Part shown: positions 51,885 through 63,496 of the stretch, piece by piece
How positions within the stretch are numbered: position 1 is the stretch's first letter
Layout: each line of letters starts with the position of its first letter
Assembly (NCBI GenBank): GCA_009733715.1
Contig: WMKJ01000005.1
Span: 124,001-188,000 of the forward strand
DNA length: 64,000 bases
DNA from: Herpomyces periplanetae
Lineage: Eukaryota > Ascomycota > Laboulbeniomycetes > Herpomycetales > Herpomycetaceae
Reading direction: 5' to 3'
Notes under the pieces: model-generated
What the model was told of the DNA's origin: nothing
The model's input: the letters and a program-made list of their open reading frames with translations, nothing else
Databases searched by the model: none
Made by a program: the position numbers and the translations under genes

Positions 51885-53616
51885 ATGGATGAAATAAAGC
51901 CTGATGTTGATAGTTTTGCCACAAATTTTACCTTGCTAGCTAATCATGATGCTGAATTTGCCAAATATTGGAATGAGTTACATGAAAAATTCGATTTTCA
52001 TGATCCAGAAGCTTTTAGGTAGCTATTTTTATGTTAATCTACATTTATTATGTTCTTTCTCATACGTTAATATTGGTTTACTATTTGGGCAATAAATGGG
52101 GAGGAGGGGAGGAGGGGAGGATTTTATGACGATCTAGAAAGATTATCCCATGGGGATTGTTTGTTTTTTAACGTATCTTGTGTTCCATTTACTTATCTCT
52201 TGTAAAACTATATACAGGCAGTTAACAAAAAGTTTACTTTCTAAGCTATTCCAGCTTAAAGTTGACCTACCCGATGACCGACTATGTCCTCCGGTAATTG
52301 AAATTTCACATTCTGGAGATTGAGGAATTAACTTTCAAAATTTTCACTTAGGTGCCTATTCGGCAAGTTCCATAGTCACCATATTTTGCTCGTAACCAAG
52401 GTGGACTAATCTTTAAGTGTGGAATTCCCATTTAAATCCTTTTTGGATTATGTCGGTAGTTATAAATACATACAATGGGTGGAAAAGTTAGTGGAGGGAC
52501 CCAATGATGCTTATGATCCCACATCCTCCCATACAAGTCGAAATATTTTAGGAATAGATATGTAGGGCATACTTTTTAAGTTTTGATTTACACATTTTAA
52601 CGATAATATTAATTCAAAAATTCCTTTGAACTAGAGGCGTGGGAGCGAGTTGTATTTTTGGGCTTTTGGGATGTCGTTCACATTCAAACTGGAAATTTAT
52701 AGGGACGGAAATTGATGCAAAAAATTTGGAATACGCACAACGAAATGTTACAGTTAACGGATTAGATGAACGAATTGAACTTATTTCACGAGATGGTGAT
52801 GAACCATTACTTGATTTGCCGGCGCTAAAACCTGATCAGCCGGCATGGAATGTTGATTTTGTAATGTGCAACCCACCATTTTTTGAATCAAAATCTCAGC
52901 ATTTGGCCACTTTATCCAAGATTAATCCACCATTCAGTGTATGTACGGGAGCGGATGTGGAATTAATTTGTGAAGGTGGAGATGTAGGCTTTGCGTGTAA
53001 ACTTTTAAACGAAGGTTTTAAAGTTAAGGGACAGGTCAAATGGTTTACGTGTATGTTGGGGAAAAAGAAAAGCGTTGAAGAGTTTATTTTGGAATTAAAG
53101 AATCTCAAAGTGGATAATTGGCTTGTTACACCTTTGATAGCTGGGTTCAAAACTCGACGTTGGGTTATAGCATGGTCATTTGGGAATTTACGGGCACCGG
53201 CTAGACTAGTTTACGATAGACCGTGTCATTTGGAACGAAAGTATCGGCCAGCTTCATCAGTGAGTATAGTTCGTGTTAACGGTAGATCAAGCAATGATTT
53301 AATGGAAGCGCTAAAGATCATGCTTAACCGTTTACCGGTATACTGGAAATGTTGTTCAGATAAAATGTTGCTCCAGGTTTTAGCTGTTTCAAATGTATGG
53401 TCTAGATTATCACGACGAAACAAATGTATACGTGAAGAATGTTCAACTTCTAGCAAAGATATGCATTCGACACTACCATGTATTGAAGATGTGGTTATGG
53501 GAACTTGTATATTCATACATACGTCTGGAGTTGAGTTACACTGGACACATGGACATGGTCATTTGCTTTTCGAGAGTTTTTCTACGTGGGTTAAAAGTAA
53601 TCTTCGCAAGATTTAA
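51885..53616 (+). CDS. METTL16-type RNA N6-adenosine methyltransferase
   Basis: Five exons: 51885-52018, 52218-52293, 52352-52362 (11 nt), 52460-52561 and 52635-53616; 434 aa. The 11-nt exon supplies VPI and part of R, so the joins read DDRLCPPVPIRYKYIQWVEK, the counterpart of the human LERLIPTVPLRLNYIHWVED. The third intron starts GCAAGT, a GC-AG intron. The next join gives GIDIGVGASCIF, the SAM-binding loop. The catalytic NPPF motif is at residues 187-190 (MCNPPFFES). METTL16 and fission yeast Mtl16 methylate an adenosine of U6 snRNA in the ACAGAGA box. The C-terminal part is more variable. Intron 1 contains a G-rich repeat. Confidence 0.9.
52098..52120 (+). repeat. G-rich GGGGAGGA repeat in METTL16 intron 1
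   Basis: Three GGGG runs separated by AGGA, plus GG, on the sense strand. It could form a two-layer G-quadruplex in DNA or pre-mRNA. Short and possibly neutral. Confidence 0.6.
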
Positions 53617-54719
53617 CCTGGGCAAAGTTAGTGGAAGAATGAATGGATTTCAACCTTTTCTATTTATTACAAGTGTATAAACAACAGATTTATTTTAATA
53701 AGTCGGGGGATAAGATGACGATGGTGATAATTACCCATGATCTTATCATAATTCATAATTTCTGTCACCAATGTCGTAATTTGATGTGTACACTAAAGAA
53801 ATACAAACCCTTGAGACTGTGCACATCGGTAGTTTAGTTTAGATTGTGAAAGGATTGACGGAATGATAGTTTAGAATATGAATAATGTAACCGAGTTTCC
53901 AAAGGGTATTATAAGTTGTTGTTTTATAATATGGATGAGAGAATTTGTTCCTTTAGATAACAATTTTGGTTTTGAAGTGATTTTGGGAATTGGTCATGGC
54001 TTGATTTGTTTATCTTATCACATTAATACATCAATATGTTAACTGGCAAGGTAGCTTTGGGAATAGTTGCAAAGGTTTTTAGACGAACCATTAACGATTC
54101 TTAAAAAGAAGAAAAGTATCCCGTAAATTCATCACCAAGTCAGCAGTACAAATGGTTAGAAATAGATGATAAATGGCTTTTGTTGCATTGTAGAACCTAA
54201 ATTCCTCTATTCCGGAGGTTTACCGTATCTCAAAGCTTCTAGGTTAGAAGATGTGAAATATACATTTGATCAATCCAAACCCAAGTTTATTTGAATCTTG
54301 CAGTACTTCGAAATTCCGTTACTATAAAATATTTAACATGGCTTAACCATCAAGGTTAATCTCATAATTAAACATGGATATCCTGAACAACCATTCTACA
54401 AAACTATATGTTAATACAAACACTTTGAAACCGGCATATCTTGCACGATAATCCTTCATTTAATTCACCTACTTTTCCCTTGAAAGATTTTACGTATTCC
54501 TGATTTGAAATAATTTGACAAGCATTGCTAGATAGGGATAAATAAGTGATTGAAACAAGCAAACTGACCGACTGGCCAGCCCAGACAACTTCAATGTCGT
54601 GATAACTTCATGACTATCGCCATTTTGCGCTTTCCGACGTCATCGTATAAACCGATTCGATTATCGACTTTTCGCGGGAATTTGTTGATAGAAACATATT
54701 CATTTACCAATCCATTTCT
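53617..54719. other. Intergenic, METTL16 3' flank
   Basis: About 1.1 kb, A/T-rich. Two short frames at 53.4-53.8 kb are shadows or chance. No RNA gene recognised. Confidence 0.5.
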
Positions 54720-55796
54720 CTTGACCTAACTTGTCATTGACTAGTCGTAGGCCCATCCCAATCCATCCCAACCAAACCGCCCTTCTTCCTATATAATTCC
54801 TTCAAAACCCGCACCTGAATCTTGTGTTCTTCCTTTGTTTTCTTTTCTTTACTTTATCAAGAAAGAGAATTGCTATTCAGCAACTTATCATCAGCTCCTC
54901 GGTCTTCACTTCACTCTACATCTACTTAGCCAAATCTAACAATTTTTTGGCAAGATTTCCCTCCAACCTCTACTTTATCAGTACTATTCAACCTTTTCTC
55001 CTCTCCCTCTACCCGAGGCATTTTATCTAAATTTACACTAAATATCGACTATTTGATACTTTTGCTTCATTGATATCCCCAATCCTCTATATTCCCATTC
55101 TTTTAACCAATCTCATCCCTCTTCCCTCTTCCCTCTTCCCCTCCCTTCTTCCTCTTCCCTTTAAACTAAACTATTCAACTATTCGCTCCATTGTATACCT
55201 TTTCTCCTCTCCATCTCCTCCTCCTCTTCCTCTTTATATTCCATTGCTAGTGGATAATTCAATTCCCTCAACTTTCACCCTTCCATTCGCTCTATTCATA
55301 TTTGAGCGCAAACTCTTTTCCCTTGACCCGCTGCTGTACCCTGTCTTCTTCTGCAGCATCCTCTATTCTGATATTTTACCCCCTTACTCAAAATTTTACT
55401 TCAACTTTGGTTTTGTATCATCTCTCCTCATCCCTCCTCATCACCACCATCACCGTCATACTATACACGGCATTGCTCCTGTGAAACTTAGCATATTTAC
55501 ATTCCCCATCACCCAGTAATATATATCACCGCAAACTTGAAAATCCCCCACCTAAACCTTTAGTTATGAACAAATATTCACTACCTACAGGATAACTTCT
55601 CTTCATTTACATTTCTTATCTGTGAATTCCCCTATAATTTGATCTCTTTGTTTTTAACGCCCACCGACTTTCAATCTTGAATATCCTTATACTTTCATGG
55701 GCTATTGGTTATTAAATATCATGCTGCTTCTTCATTAGCTTAACATTATCACAATATCTTTGCGTTTATCATTTTAACGTATATTTATCCCCCAAA
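54720..55796 (+). promoter_or_regulatory. C/T-rich leader upstream of the OPT transporter
   Basis: About 1.1 kb, markedly C/T-rich from 54.8 to 55.5 kb, then A/T-rich up to the start codon (CCAAAATG). The 149-codon frame inside (55070-55519) is made of Leu, Pro, Ser, Phe and Ile only in the proportions expected from C/T composition, so it is not taken as a gene. Confidence 0.5.
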
Positions 55797-58229
55797 ATGT
55801 CCGTCGATTCTCCCGAAAAAGCTGAGCTTGAAAGCCTAATGATCAAAAATGACGATGGAACCCAGGCTGAAAAATCAAAGGATGAAAAAGTTCCCGTTAT
55901 TCTCGATGAAAAAGTGGAAAATGATTTATCTGATAAAGAGGCCGGAATCGCCCTCCTTGAAGAGAATTACGAGGACAATTCCCCCTATGCTGAAGTTCGT
56001 GCCGCCGTCCCAAACACAGATTATGATCTTCCCGCCAACACTATTCGTTCATGGGTACTAGGCCTCAGTTTATCCATCATGGGAGCTGCTGTCAATACTC
56101 TTTTTTCCCTTCGTCAACCCTCCATTTATATTGGTACAATTGTCGCCCAATTAATCTCCTACGGTTTAGGTAAACTTTGGGCTCGTTTTATGCCCAATAA
56201 AACTCATAAAACTTTTGGCATTGAATGGAATATTAACCCTGGTCCATTCAATGTTAAAGAGCATAGTATCGTCGTAGTTATGGCGAATGTTTCATTTGGA
56301 ACCGCCTATGCCACCGATATTATACTGGCTCAAGTAGTCTTTTACAAGCAAAACTTCGGTTTAGTATTCCAAATCCTTCTCACTATTACCACCCAAAGTT
56401 TAGGATATGGTATCGCTGGCTTAATGCGTAAATTTCTCGTCTACCCCGCTGCGATGATCTGGCCTGGAAATTTAGTAGGAGTTTCTTTACTACATGCTAT
56501 GCACGAGGGCGACGGTGGAAAAGCTCGTCATAAAGCTATTTTCGGCTTCAAATTCACCAAATATCGCTGGTTCGGTGTCGTTCTACTCTGTTCCTACTTT
56601 TACTACTTCTTACCCGGAATTCTTGTTCAATGTTTAAGCGTCTTCGCTTTCATCACTTGGATTGCTCCTAAAAATGTTACTATCAACAAATTATTCGGTG
56701 GATTCACCGGTATTTCCCTTCTTCCAATCACCTTTGACTGGACTCAAGTAACCGGTTACATTGGAAGTCCCTTAATTCCCCCTTGGAATGCCATTGGAAA
56801 TACCATACTCGGAGTAGTTCTCTTCTATGTTTTAATGACCGCTGGTCTTCACTTTGGTAATGCTTGGTATGCTCAGTATTTACCAATTAGCGACTCTTCC
56901 GTCTATGATAACACCGGTGCTCCGTATAATGTAACAAAAGTTGTTACAAGCCACCTTACTTTAAACGAAACTGCCTACAAATCTTACTCTCCTTTACTCA
57001 TGTCAACAACCTTTGCCTTAGCCTACGGTTTATCCTTTGCATCAATATCATCCGTCGTCGTTTACATCATTATACATCACCGTCATGAAATCATTAAGCA
57101 ATTCCGAAGTTCTCACGTCGAAAAGCCTGATATCCACATGAGACTTATGCTCAAGTATAAAGAAGTTCCTCACTGGTGGTACGGCACTCTCTTCGTCGTT
57201 ATGCTTGGTTTATCCTTGGTTACAGTTTTAGCTTTTCCAACCGAATTTGTCTGGTGGGCTTTTTTACTATCTGTTGGTATGGCCATGTTTTTTACCCTTC
57301 CTATCGGTATTGTCGAAGCTGTCACAAACAGACAAATCGGTTTAAACGTTATCACCGAATTCGTCATGGGTTATATGCAACCCGGTAAACCCCTTGCATT
57401 AATGATGTTCAAAACTTACGGGTATATCACCGCATCTCAGGCCTTAGGATTTGTTAGCGATTTAAAGTTTGGTCACTACATGAAACTTCCCCCCCGAACT
57501 ATGTTTGTATCTCAAGTCGCTGCAACGGTTGTGGCATGTGTTGTACAAATAGTCGTATTAAACTTTTCCCTCGCCAACATTAAAAACGTCTGTCAACTCA
57601 ATCAGGCTCAAAGATTCACCTGTCCCGGTGCAAAAGTCTTCTATTCTGCTTCCGTCATCTGGGGATTATTAGGTCCCCAGCGAATATTCAGTCCCGGTCA
57701 AGTTTACAGTAAACTACTCTTATTCTTCCCTTTGGGAATATTGACTCCAATTGTATTTTGGTTGTTGGCTAAACGCTTCAAATTTGTTAGACATTTACAC
57801 GCTCCTCTAATCTTATCCGGAGGTGGAGCTATTCCACCTGCTACCCCATTAAATTATTTTGCCTGGGGATTTTTTGGTTTTATCTTTCAGTATTTGATCA
57901 AACGTCGAAATTTCAAATGGTGGTCTCGCTTCAACTACGTTACTGCAATTGGACTCGACACTGGTTTGGCTTTAAGTACCCTAACCATATTTTTTATCTT
58001 CACTCTAAACCACATAAACGGTCCAAATTGGGTGTAAGTGTTCCATTATCGACTTAACCTTAATTGCTTCTCTTCCTTTCGTATGTATCGTATTATGCTC
58101 ACCCGCTAACCAATTTATTTTATCCTTACTAGGGGAAATAAAAATTTCCAAAAAACTATGGACTTTACCGATACAGCTATCGCTAAGCACGTAAGGCCCG
58201 GTGAAACGTTTGGACCTAAGATATGGTAA
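55797..58229 (+). CDS. OPT-family oligopeptide transporter
   Basis: Two exons, 55797-58033 and 58133-58229, with a 99-nt intron (GTAAGT...TTACTAG); 777 aa. A long acidic cytosolic N-terminus is followed by about 14-16 hydrophobic segments. Family signatures: NPGPFNVKEH, LFSLRQPSIYIG, KPLALMMFKTYGYITASQAL, SDLKFGHYMKLPPR and SVIWGLLGPQR. Splicing replaces a premature stop after GPNWV by GNKNFQKTMDF and the tail ending KIW. OPT proteins import tetra- or pentapeptides, glutathione or siderophore-like substrates with protons across the plasma membrane; the substrate cannot be told here. In fungi such genes respond to nitrogen supply. Confidence 0.94.
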
Positions 58230-59128
58230 TTTTTGAATCAGAAATTATCCTTTAAAATGTATCATCAGCTGGTACCAAATAATTGCACGTTTACATTGGA
58301 GAAGTAAAAAAAACGTGTTGAAATAAACGAAATTTTGACATGAAAATTTTGGTGTGATAGTCCCCCCCCATTACAGGGCAAACTTCCATTTCGCCAATAC
58401 AAGGCGACATTAGGTGGACAACACAATTACATATTTTTAGTGTTAATAGTACACTCTATATAAATATGAAAAAGAGATTGATAGAATATTTATGATCGTG
58501 ATATGGGAAGACTCGTGTAAATAAATGGGAGTATGCGTGCGAACCTGCTACTGCAGCTGATATCAATCAGTTAAAAATGTGCGGTAGCAAATATAAATCG
58601 ACTGAATTGAGCACATCACATAATATTTACAGCCAGTTTTAATCAATTTTAATTCAAAATGTGTGTATTCGTACGTTTTACCCCTTGCATTTCCTCCGTA
58701 TACTCTTGAAAAGTTGCGTACAACTCTGAAGTAGTATATCCAACCGTATGGAGATGGGGTAAAGCTCTGTGTAGTGGATACATTTAGTCAGTAACACATG
58801 GCAAGGTAGACTCGACCTTGAAAGTTTGACTCACAGCGAACAGTAGTGGGGAAGGGGAATTCGACTAAACCAACGAGCGAATGAGTGAATTAACAGGTGT
58901 AAGACAAGACGGTCCATCCTAGGTAAGGATTTATGGATATAATATGCGCTACTATGTTACCGGGTTTTTACACGTAGATACTAGAGGAAATGGTAGCCTG
59001 ATATGATAGCTCTATGAACGAAATAGCGTAGATAGCAAGTACGGCAAAGTATGCAAATAATTGAGTAGCATGTTAAACACTTTGATATAAGTGTATAAAG
59101 CATGCGATTCCTAGGCATAAGAACCTCG
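58230..59128. other. Convergent intergenic region
   Basis: About 0.9 kb between the OPT gene and the Myb gene 3' ends. Contains short A/T-rich runs. Nothing recognised. Confidence 0.5.
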
Positions 59129-60600
59129 CTATGATGTGTCTCGGATCTCCAGCCATTTCCGCTTGCACGTAGCGAACCCAAAGCAGTATGATCCTCCACG
59201 ATCTGCAATGTACTCGGCAACACGCTTCCACGGTATTTTGGCAGGATTAACAGCCGTAGTGTGACGAGAGTCGGGATCGTGAGGAATGAGCGTTTGAACG
59301 GCACGTTTAAGTAGCGTGATCTGCAAACGATGGGGGGCAGATGATAGTATAATAGCATTGTTAGTTAGGGTAGGCGGCAACAAAAATATTCATGTTCAAG
59401 CATGTACACACGCATATTCATCCTTTCATACATGGAACCATTCAATACTTACATCTTGGGGTGACCACAGAGGTTTACGAACTCGAGCTCGCTTTTCTTT
59501 GGTAAGTATACGGTAACGTCCCCGCAGAGTAGATTCAGCCTCGGAAAAGTTTCCTAAACGTTTAATATGCTTGTACGACAAGCCTTCACGTCGAGCACGA
59601 ACCAAAAATTCATTCTTAGATATTTGTGATGATATGGAATGAGAGTGTGTAACCGGCGTAGCAGTACTGGGTATAGATGGACAGTGTTGACTTGGTAGTA
59701 GAGCAACGGGTTTGGGTAAACATTTACTCGATGCTGTTTCGATATACGAGTTAAGTGTTGTCGTCGTCGTTGTCGTCCCTGTGGTAGACGGTGCGGAATG
59801 ATGAGGGTGGCCAAGATTGGACGGAGTAAGCGGAGGATTACTCGATGAAAGGGTCGTACACTTAACAGAAGGTGTTGATGCAGATGTATCGAAAGGTGTT
59901 GATGTTAGCGGTGTCGATGTAAGAGAATGATTATCATCAGGTAAGAGTTGATATGAATAAATTAAATCGTCGGGGTAAAGCGAAGAAGAAAGAGATCCTT
60001 GATGAGCTGGATTGAGAAAGTAGGAAATTGAATCCACCGTTGTAGCTGTTTTAGGTTCCGTGTATAGGGGAAGGTAATGCGAATAATAACGATTGTTGAA
60101 GTCCGTCGGTGTCTCACGAAATGGGGTATTAACTGAATGAAGGGTAGATGGACATGGTGTTGTCGCTGAATCAAGGAAACAGGAATTCCAATAAGCAGAA
60201 TCCACTGGATCAATTGTAGGCGTTACGGATGGCGCATATGACACAGACGTAGGATTAACCAATGATGCGCCAAGTGTGTAATGGGGGGACTAATATTACA
60301 AAACGTAAGTAACTTGGCTAACCTCATCAAGAAGTCAAATTAACAGCTAACACAACTTACCAGTGGAGCATGGGAAGGTTGTGGTAGAGGGGTAGGTAAA
60401 GAAGAATGAGGTGAAGTTTGGAAGTGGGTAGGTATTCTGGATTGACTATGTTGTTGATGATGATGATGCGAGCTAGACGTTTGAGGAAGAGCGTAGAACT
60501 GGGAAGCAGGTGAATTGGCAGATGAGGAAAGGGACTGGAAAGATTGACGATGGGAATCGTGAGGTAAAGTAGGAAGGCAAATTGGATGAAGTGCCGGCAT
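59129..60600 (-). CDS. Fungal Myb-like DNA-binding protein
   Basis: Three - strand exons: 60600-60361, 60289-59453 and 59320-59129; introns of 71 and 132 nt; at least 422 aa. The first two thirds are Ser/Thr/Pro-rich with short Gln/His runs. The C-terminus carries the conserved block NEFLVRARREGLSYKHIKR, FSEAESTLRGRYRILTKEKR and RKPLWSPQD. After the last intron come ITLLKRAVQTL, PWKRVAEYIADRGGSY and CKRKW, the tryptophan-spaced second repeat. Fungal proteins with this arrangement are nuclear Myb/SANT-type factors of mostly unknown target. The start is the first ATG of exon 1; the frame is open upstream to 60687 after an AG, so a further 5' exon is possible. Confidence 0.85.
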
Positions 60601-60659
60601 GTTTGTGCAAAATGTGTGCAATGCGTGGACTACAGCGTTGTGCAGTGTCGACGGAATCA

Positions 60660-62100
60660 AGACCGAAGACAGAGCACGGATATGTTTCTAACAAGCGGGT
60701 GGAAGAATGGGGAATTGTGAAGGCGAAAATGGGCGAGGAGAGAAGGGAGACAAGTATGTGAACGAGAATGCGAAGAAGAGAGGTAGAGAATTCAAACAAA
60801 TACGTTGAGCGTGGTAAGAGATGTTCAAACGAAGCGTACGCAATGATAGTTTATATATTATCGAAACAGTAATGTTAAGGACTAATAGTCATGGAAATAG
60901 GGAATACCAACCACGCACATGGCGGACAGTATAGAGAGCAAACAAGCCAAGGATCAAACGGAATAGTGTATTTAGGGCCACTAGACGTGCAAACAGAAGA
61001 ATTTGGTGCGATAGATATGGGAGCGGGGATCAATTTATCCATTGAAAGGGAAAAGTATGGGAATTGACCCGTAATGATTAAGGACAAGGTTGAAGAGTTA
61101 ACGGAAGACTAAGCAGAGGAAAATTCAGCGAAGAAATTGAGGGTAGAAATGACAGACGTTAGGATACGGGGTTTCGAAGCTGGCAAAGCGGGTGGATGAG
61201 CATCTCAGTGTAAGGAAGACTAAGTATATTGAATTGAAACACGTATGGGGGCGTGGAAGCGTGGAGGGGAAATGGACGAAGCCAGCAAGTATAATGGAGC
61301 AATGAAAGAAATGTATGTCTGAGGACGGCCAAAGATTTTACCAAGGTGCACTAGGCAGACCTGTGATATCAGTAGAGACAGCCATACACTGGCTATCAAT
61401 GCTACATACGTTGTTGATGAATGGATTAACTGGGTAAAACTTGGTGCCCGGAGTGCGGGAGGCCACATGATGAGATGGAGAATGGGTCAAATTAGACGAA
61501 TAGAAGTGCAGGTAAAAACCAAGAGTAAAAACAACGAGTTGGAGATTTAAAGTTAAGTGTGCGTCCAAGTCTGAAGTAGACAGTTATTAAATAGAGTGAT
61601 TAAAGGGAAAAGGGAGCCTGTAGAATTAGAAATCCGTGGTAAAACGAATGTGATGAATCGTTGGGCAAGGAGGTTAGAGTAATTGGCTTAAGGAATTAAG
61701 CGTAAAGGTATTAAACGATAAAGTAAAATCAATGAATGAGCGGAGAGACAGCACGTGGAAAGTAGGTATAATTGGCACGCAAGATCGACATGAAGGAAAC
61801 GCATATAACAGGTGACAAAGAAGAGCAAGGGGAAAATAATTGGAGGTCAGCAAACCAGAATGATCACCCGAACCAACATTGACAGAATGACATTTAACGG
61901 ATTTATCGCCAAACGAAGCCAAAGAATTTTATAACCCGATCGGGTAATACTGAACATAAGAAGAAACTACTCAGGACGAGACGAGACGAAGGGACCTGCC
62001 GTACTGGGTTAAGACTAACCTGGATTGTTGAGAAGCCGAAGGTACCATCTCGGGTAGGGCTGAGCGGGGTCGGAAGAGAGATATGGAAAAGATTCCGAGA
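60660..62100 (-). promoter_or_regulatory. C/T-rich leader (on the - strand) of the Myb gene
   Basis: The + strand is purine-rich for about 1.4 kb immediately upstream of the Myb gene start. The several - strand frames within it (up to ~108 codons) are low-complexity products of this bias. One or more 5' exons could hide here. Confidence 0.45.
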
Positions 62101-63496
62101 TTTCTTATCGGCATGCCGAGTATGTTGGGTGCGGAGCCGAATTAGTAAGAGTTGTAACGGCTGGAGGGATTTATTGAAATCCACACGACTTTTTTAATTT
62201 TTCATGACACGCAATAATAGATTGATTTAATACATCCAATATTTTTGGCGTCCTTAGCGGATCATGTCAAATTGGTATTGCCGTTAAAATATTCAGAAAA
62301 GTCCACTCGCATTTTGTCATTCTCCCGGAAACCTTCCGGCATGTCTTTTCAATTGTCATAATTCACGATTGTTATGTGCATTCGCGCATTCATGTTGGCA
62401 TTTGAGTTGAAATAAACTATCAGACTGGGCTTTGCTTTTTTTAACTTAAAGATCTGGCCTTGTTCACATATAGCTAGTCTGGGAAAAGTGATTAAAGTGA
62501 ATCTTGCAAGTCTTTTCTGTAGCTTCCCGCTATCAACACGTGAAATTATTCTGAGAGGTATGGTTTTATGCTGAGGTACATCTGCCTAATCGAGATATTA
62601 ATGTTGTTATCCTTTAACTCCCACTGATACACTATGCATTATCATCCACTTCGCCATATTCCGCCTGTCCCTAAGCCAAGTTAAAATTACTTATATACAC
62701 GCGTGCGTGTACATATACGCTTAAGAATGCTTGGGTTGCATATTCCTTCTTTCCTTTGAAGTGTAATAATTGCTACTCTGGCATTAATCTTTGTCGCATA
62801 CGTGCGTTTCAATAGCAAACTCGCACCGGAAACCTTATGAGTGCGCGTGCGCGCCCGTGCACGCACGCCACATACGCACTAGTTAATATTGGTGTGTGAA
62901 GTCGCTGAAGTCGTTGAGGCATTTACACTCGTCCCGACGGTGTGTAACTACATATAGAGCTTCGCCTGGAATGTGAAACGTGTGCACGCGCGTAAGTTCA
63001 TTTCGTCACGGCACCCCTTGATTTGCCGTGTTTCTAATAGAAACGGTTGAAATTCTCTCATATTTGTCCCGTTAAATTATTCCAAATCCTGTGGGTCGAT
63101 ACGGTTAACGTGAAAGAAGGTTCCTTGGGCTTTCTTCCCTAACCTCACTTTCACGGCCCCGTGCAAACACGAATAACGCTGCTCTAAGCTTAAGTTTGCT
63201 TTCACTAAAGTGAGCATATACCGGAATTGTTAACATTAACAGTTGCCAGCCCCTGTGACGTGATAGATTACTCGATATATTTTTCCGGATTTGGAGTAGT
63301 GGTCACAGCAACATTGAGTATATGATAAACGTCAAAGACTTGGATGAGTGTAGATTAAACTACCGTGTTCAAGATTAATTAAACCGGTGATGAACAAATA
63401 ACTCACTGGTAAACGCCTAAGTACGATTCTACGTTGGCATGTTTAAGGGAATAACATGCTTAACCGTTCATAGTAGATTGTACTGAACTTTAAAGA
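62101..63496. other. Intergenic, with alternating purine-pyrimidine tracts
   Basis: About 1.4 kb without a recognised gene. 62694-62714 is a near-palindrome (TACACGC GT GCGTGTA), and 62839-62870 is a GTGCGC/GCACGC alternating tract, both with Z-DNA-like composition. Confidence 0.45.

Noticed and set aside
55070-55519. 149-codon + strand frame upstream of the OPT gene
   Set aside because: Lies in the C/T-rich leader; its Leu/Pro/Ser/Phe make-up is what random C/T-rich DNA gives.
60875-62184. Several - strand frames upstream of the Myb gene
   Set aside because: Same composition effect; no motif. A real 5' exon may hide among them, but I cannot define it.
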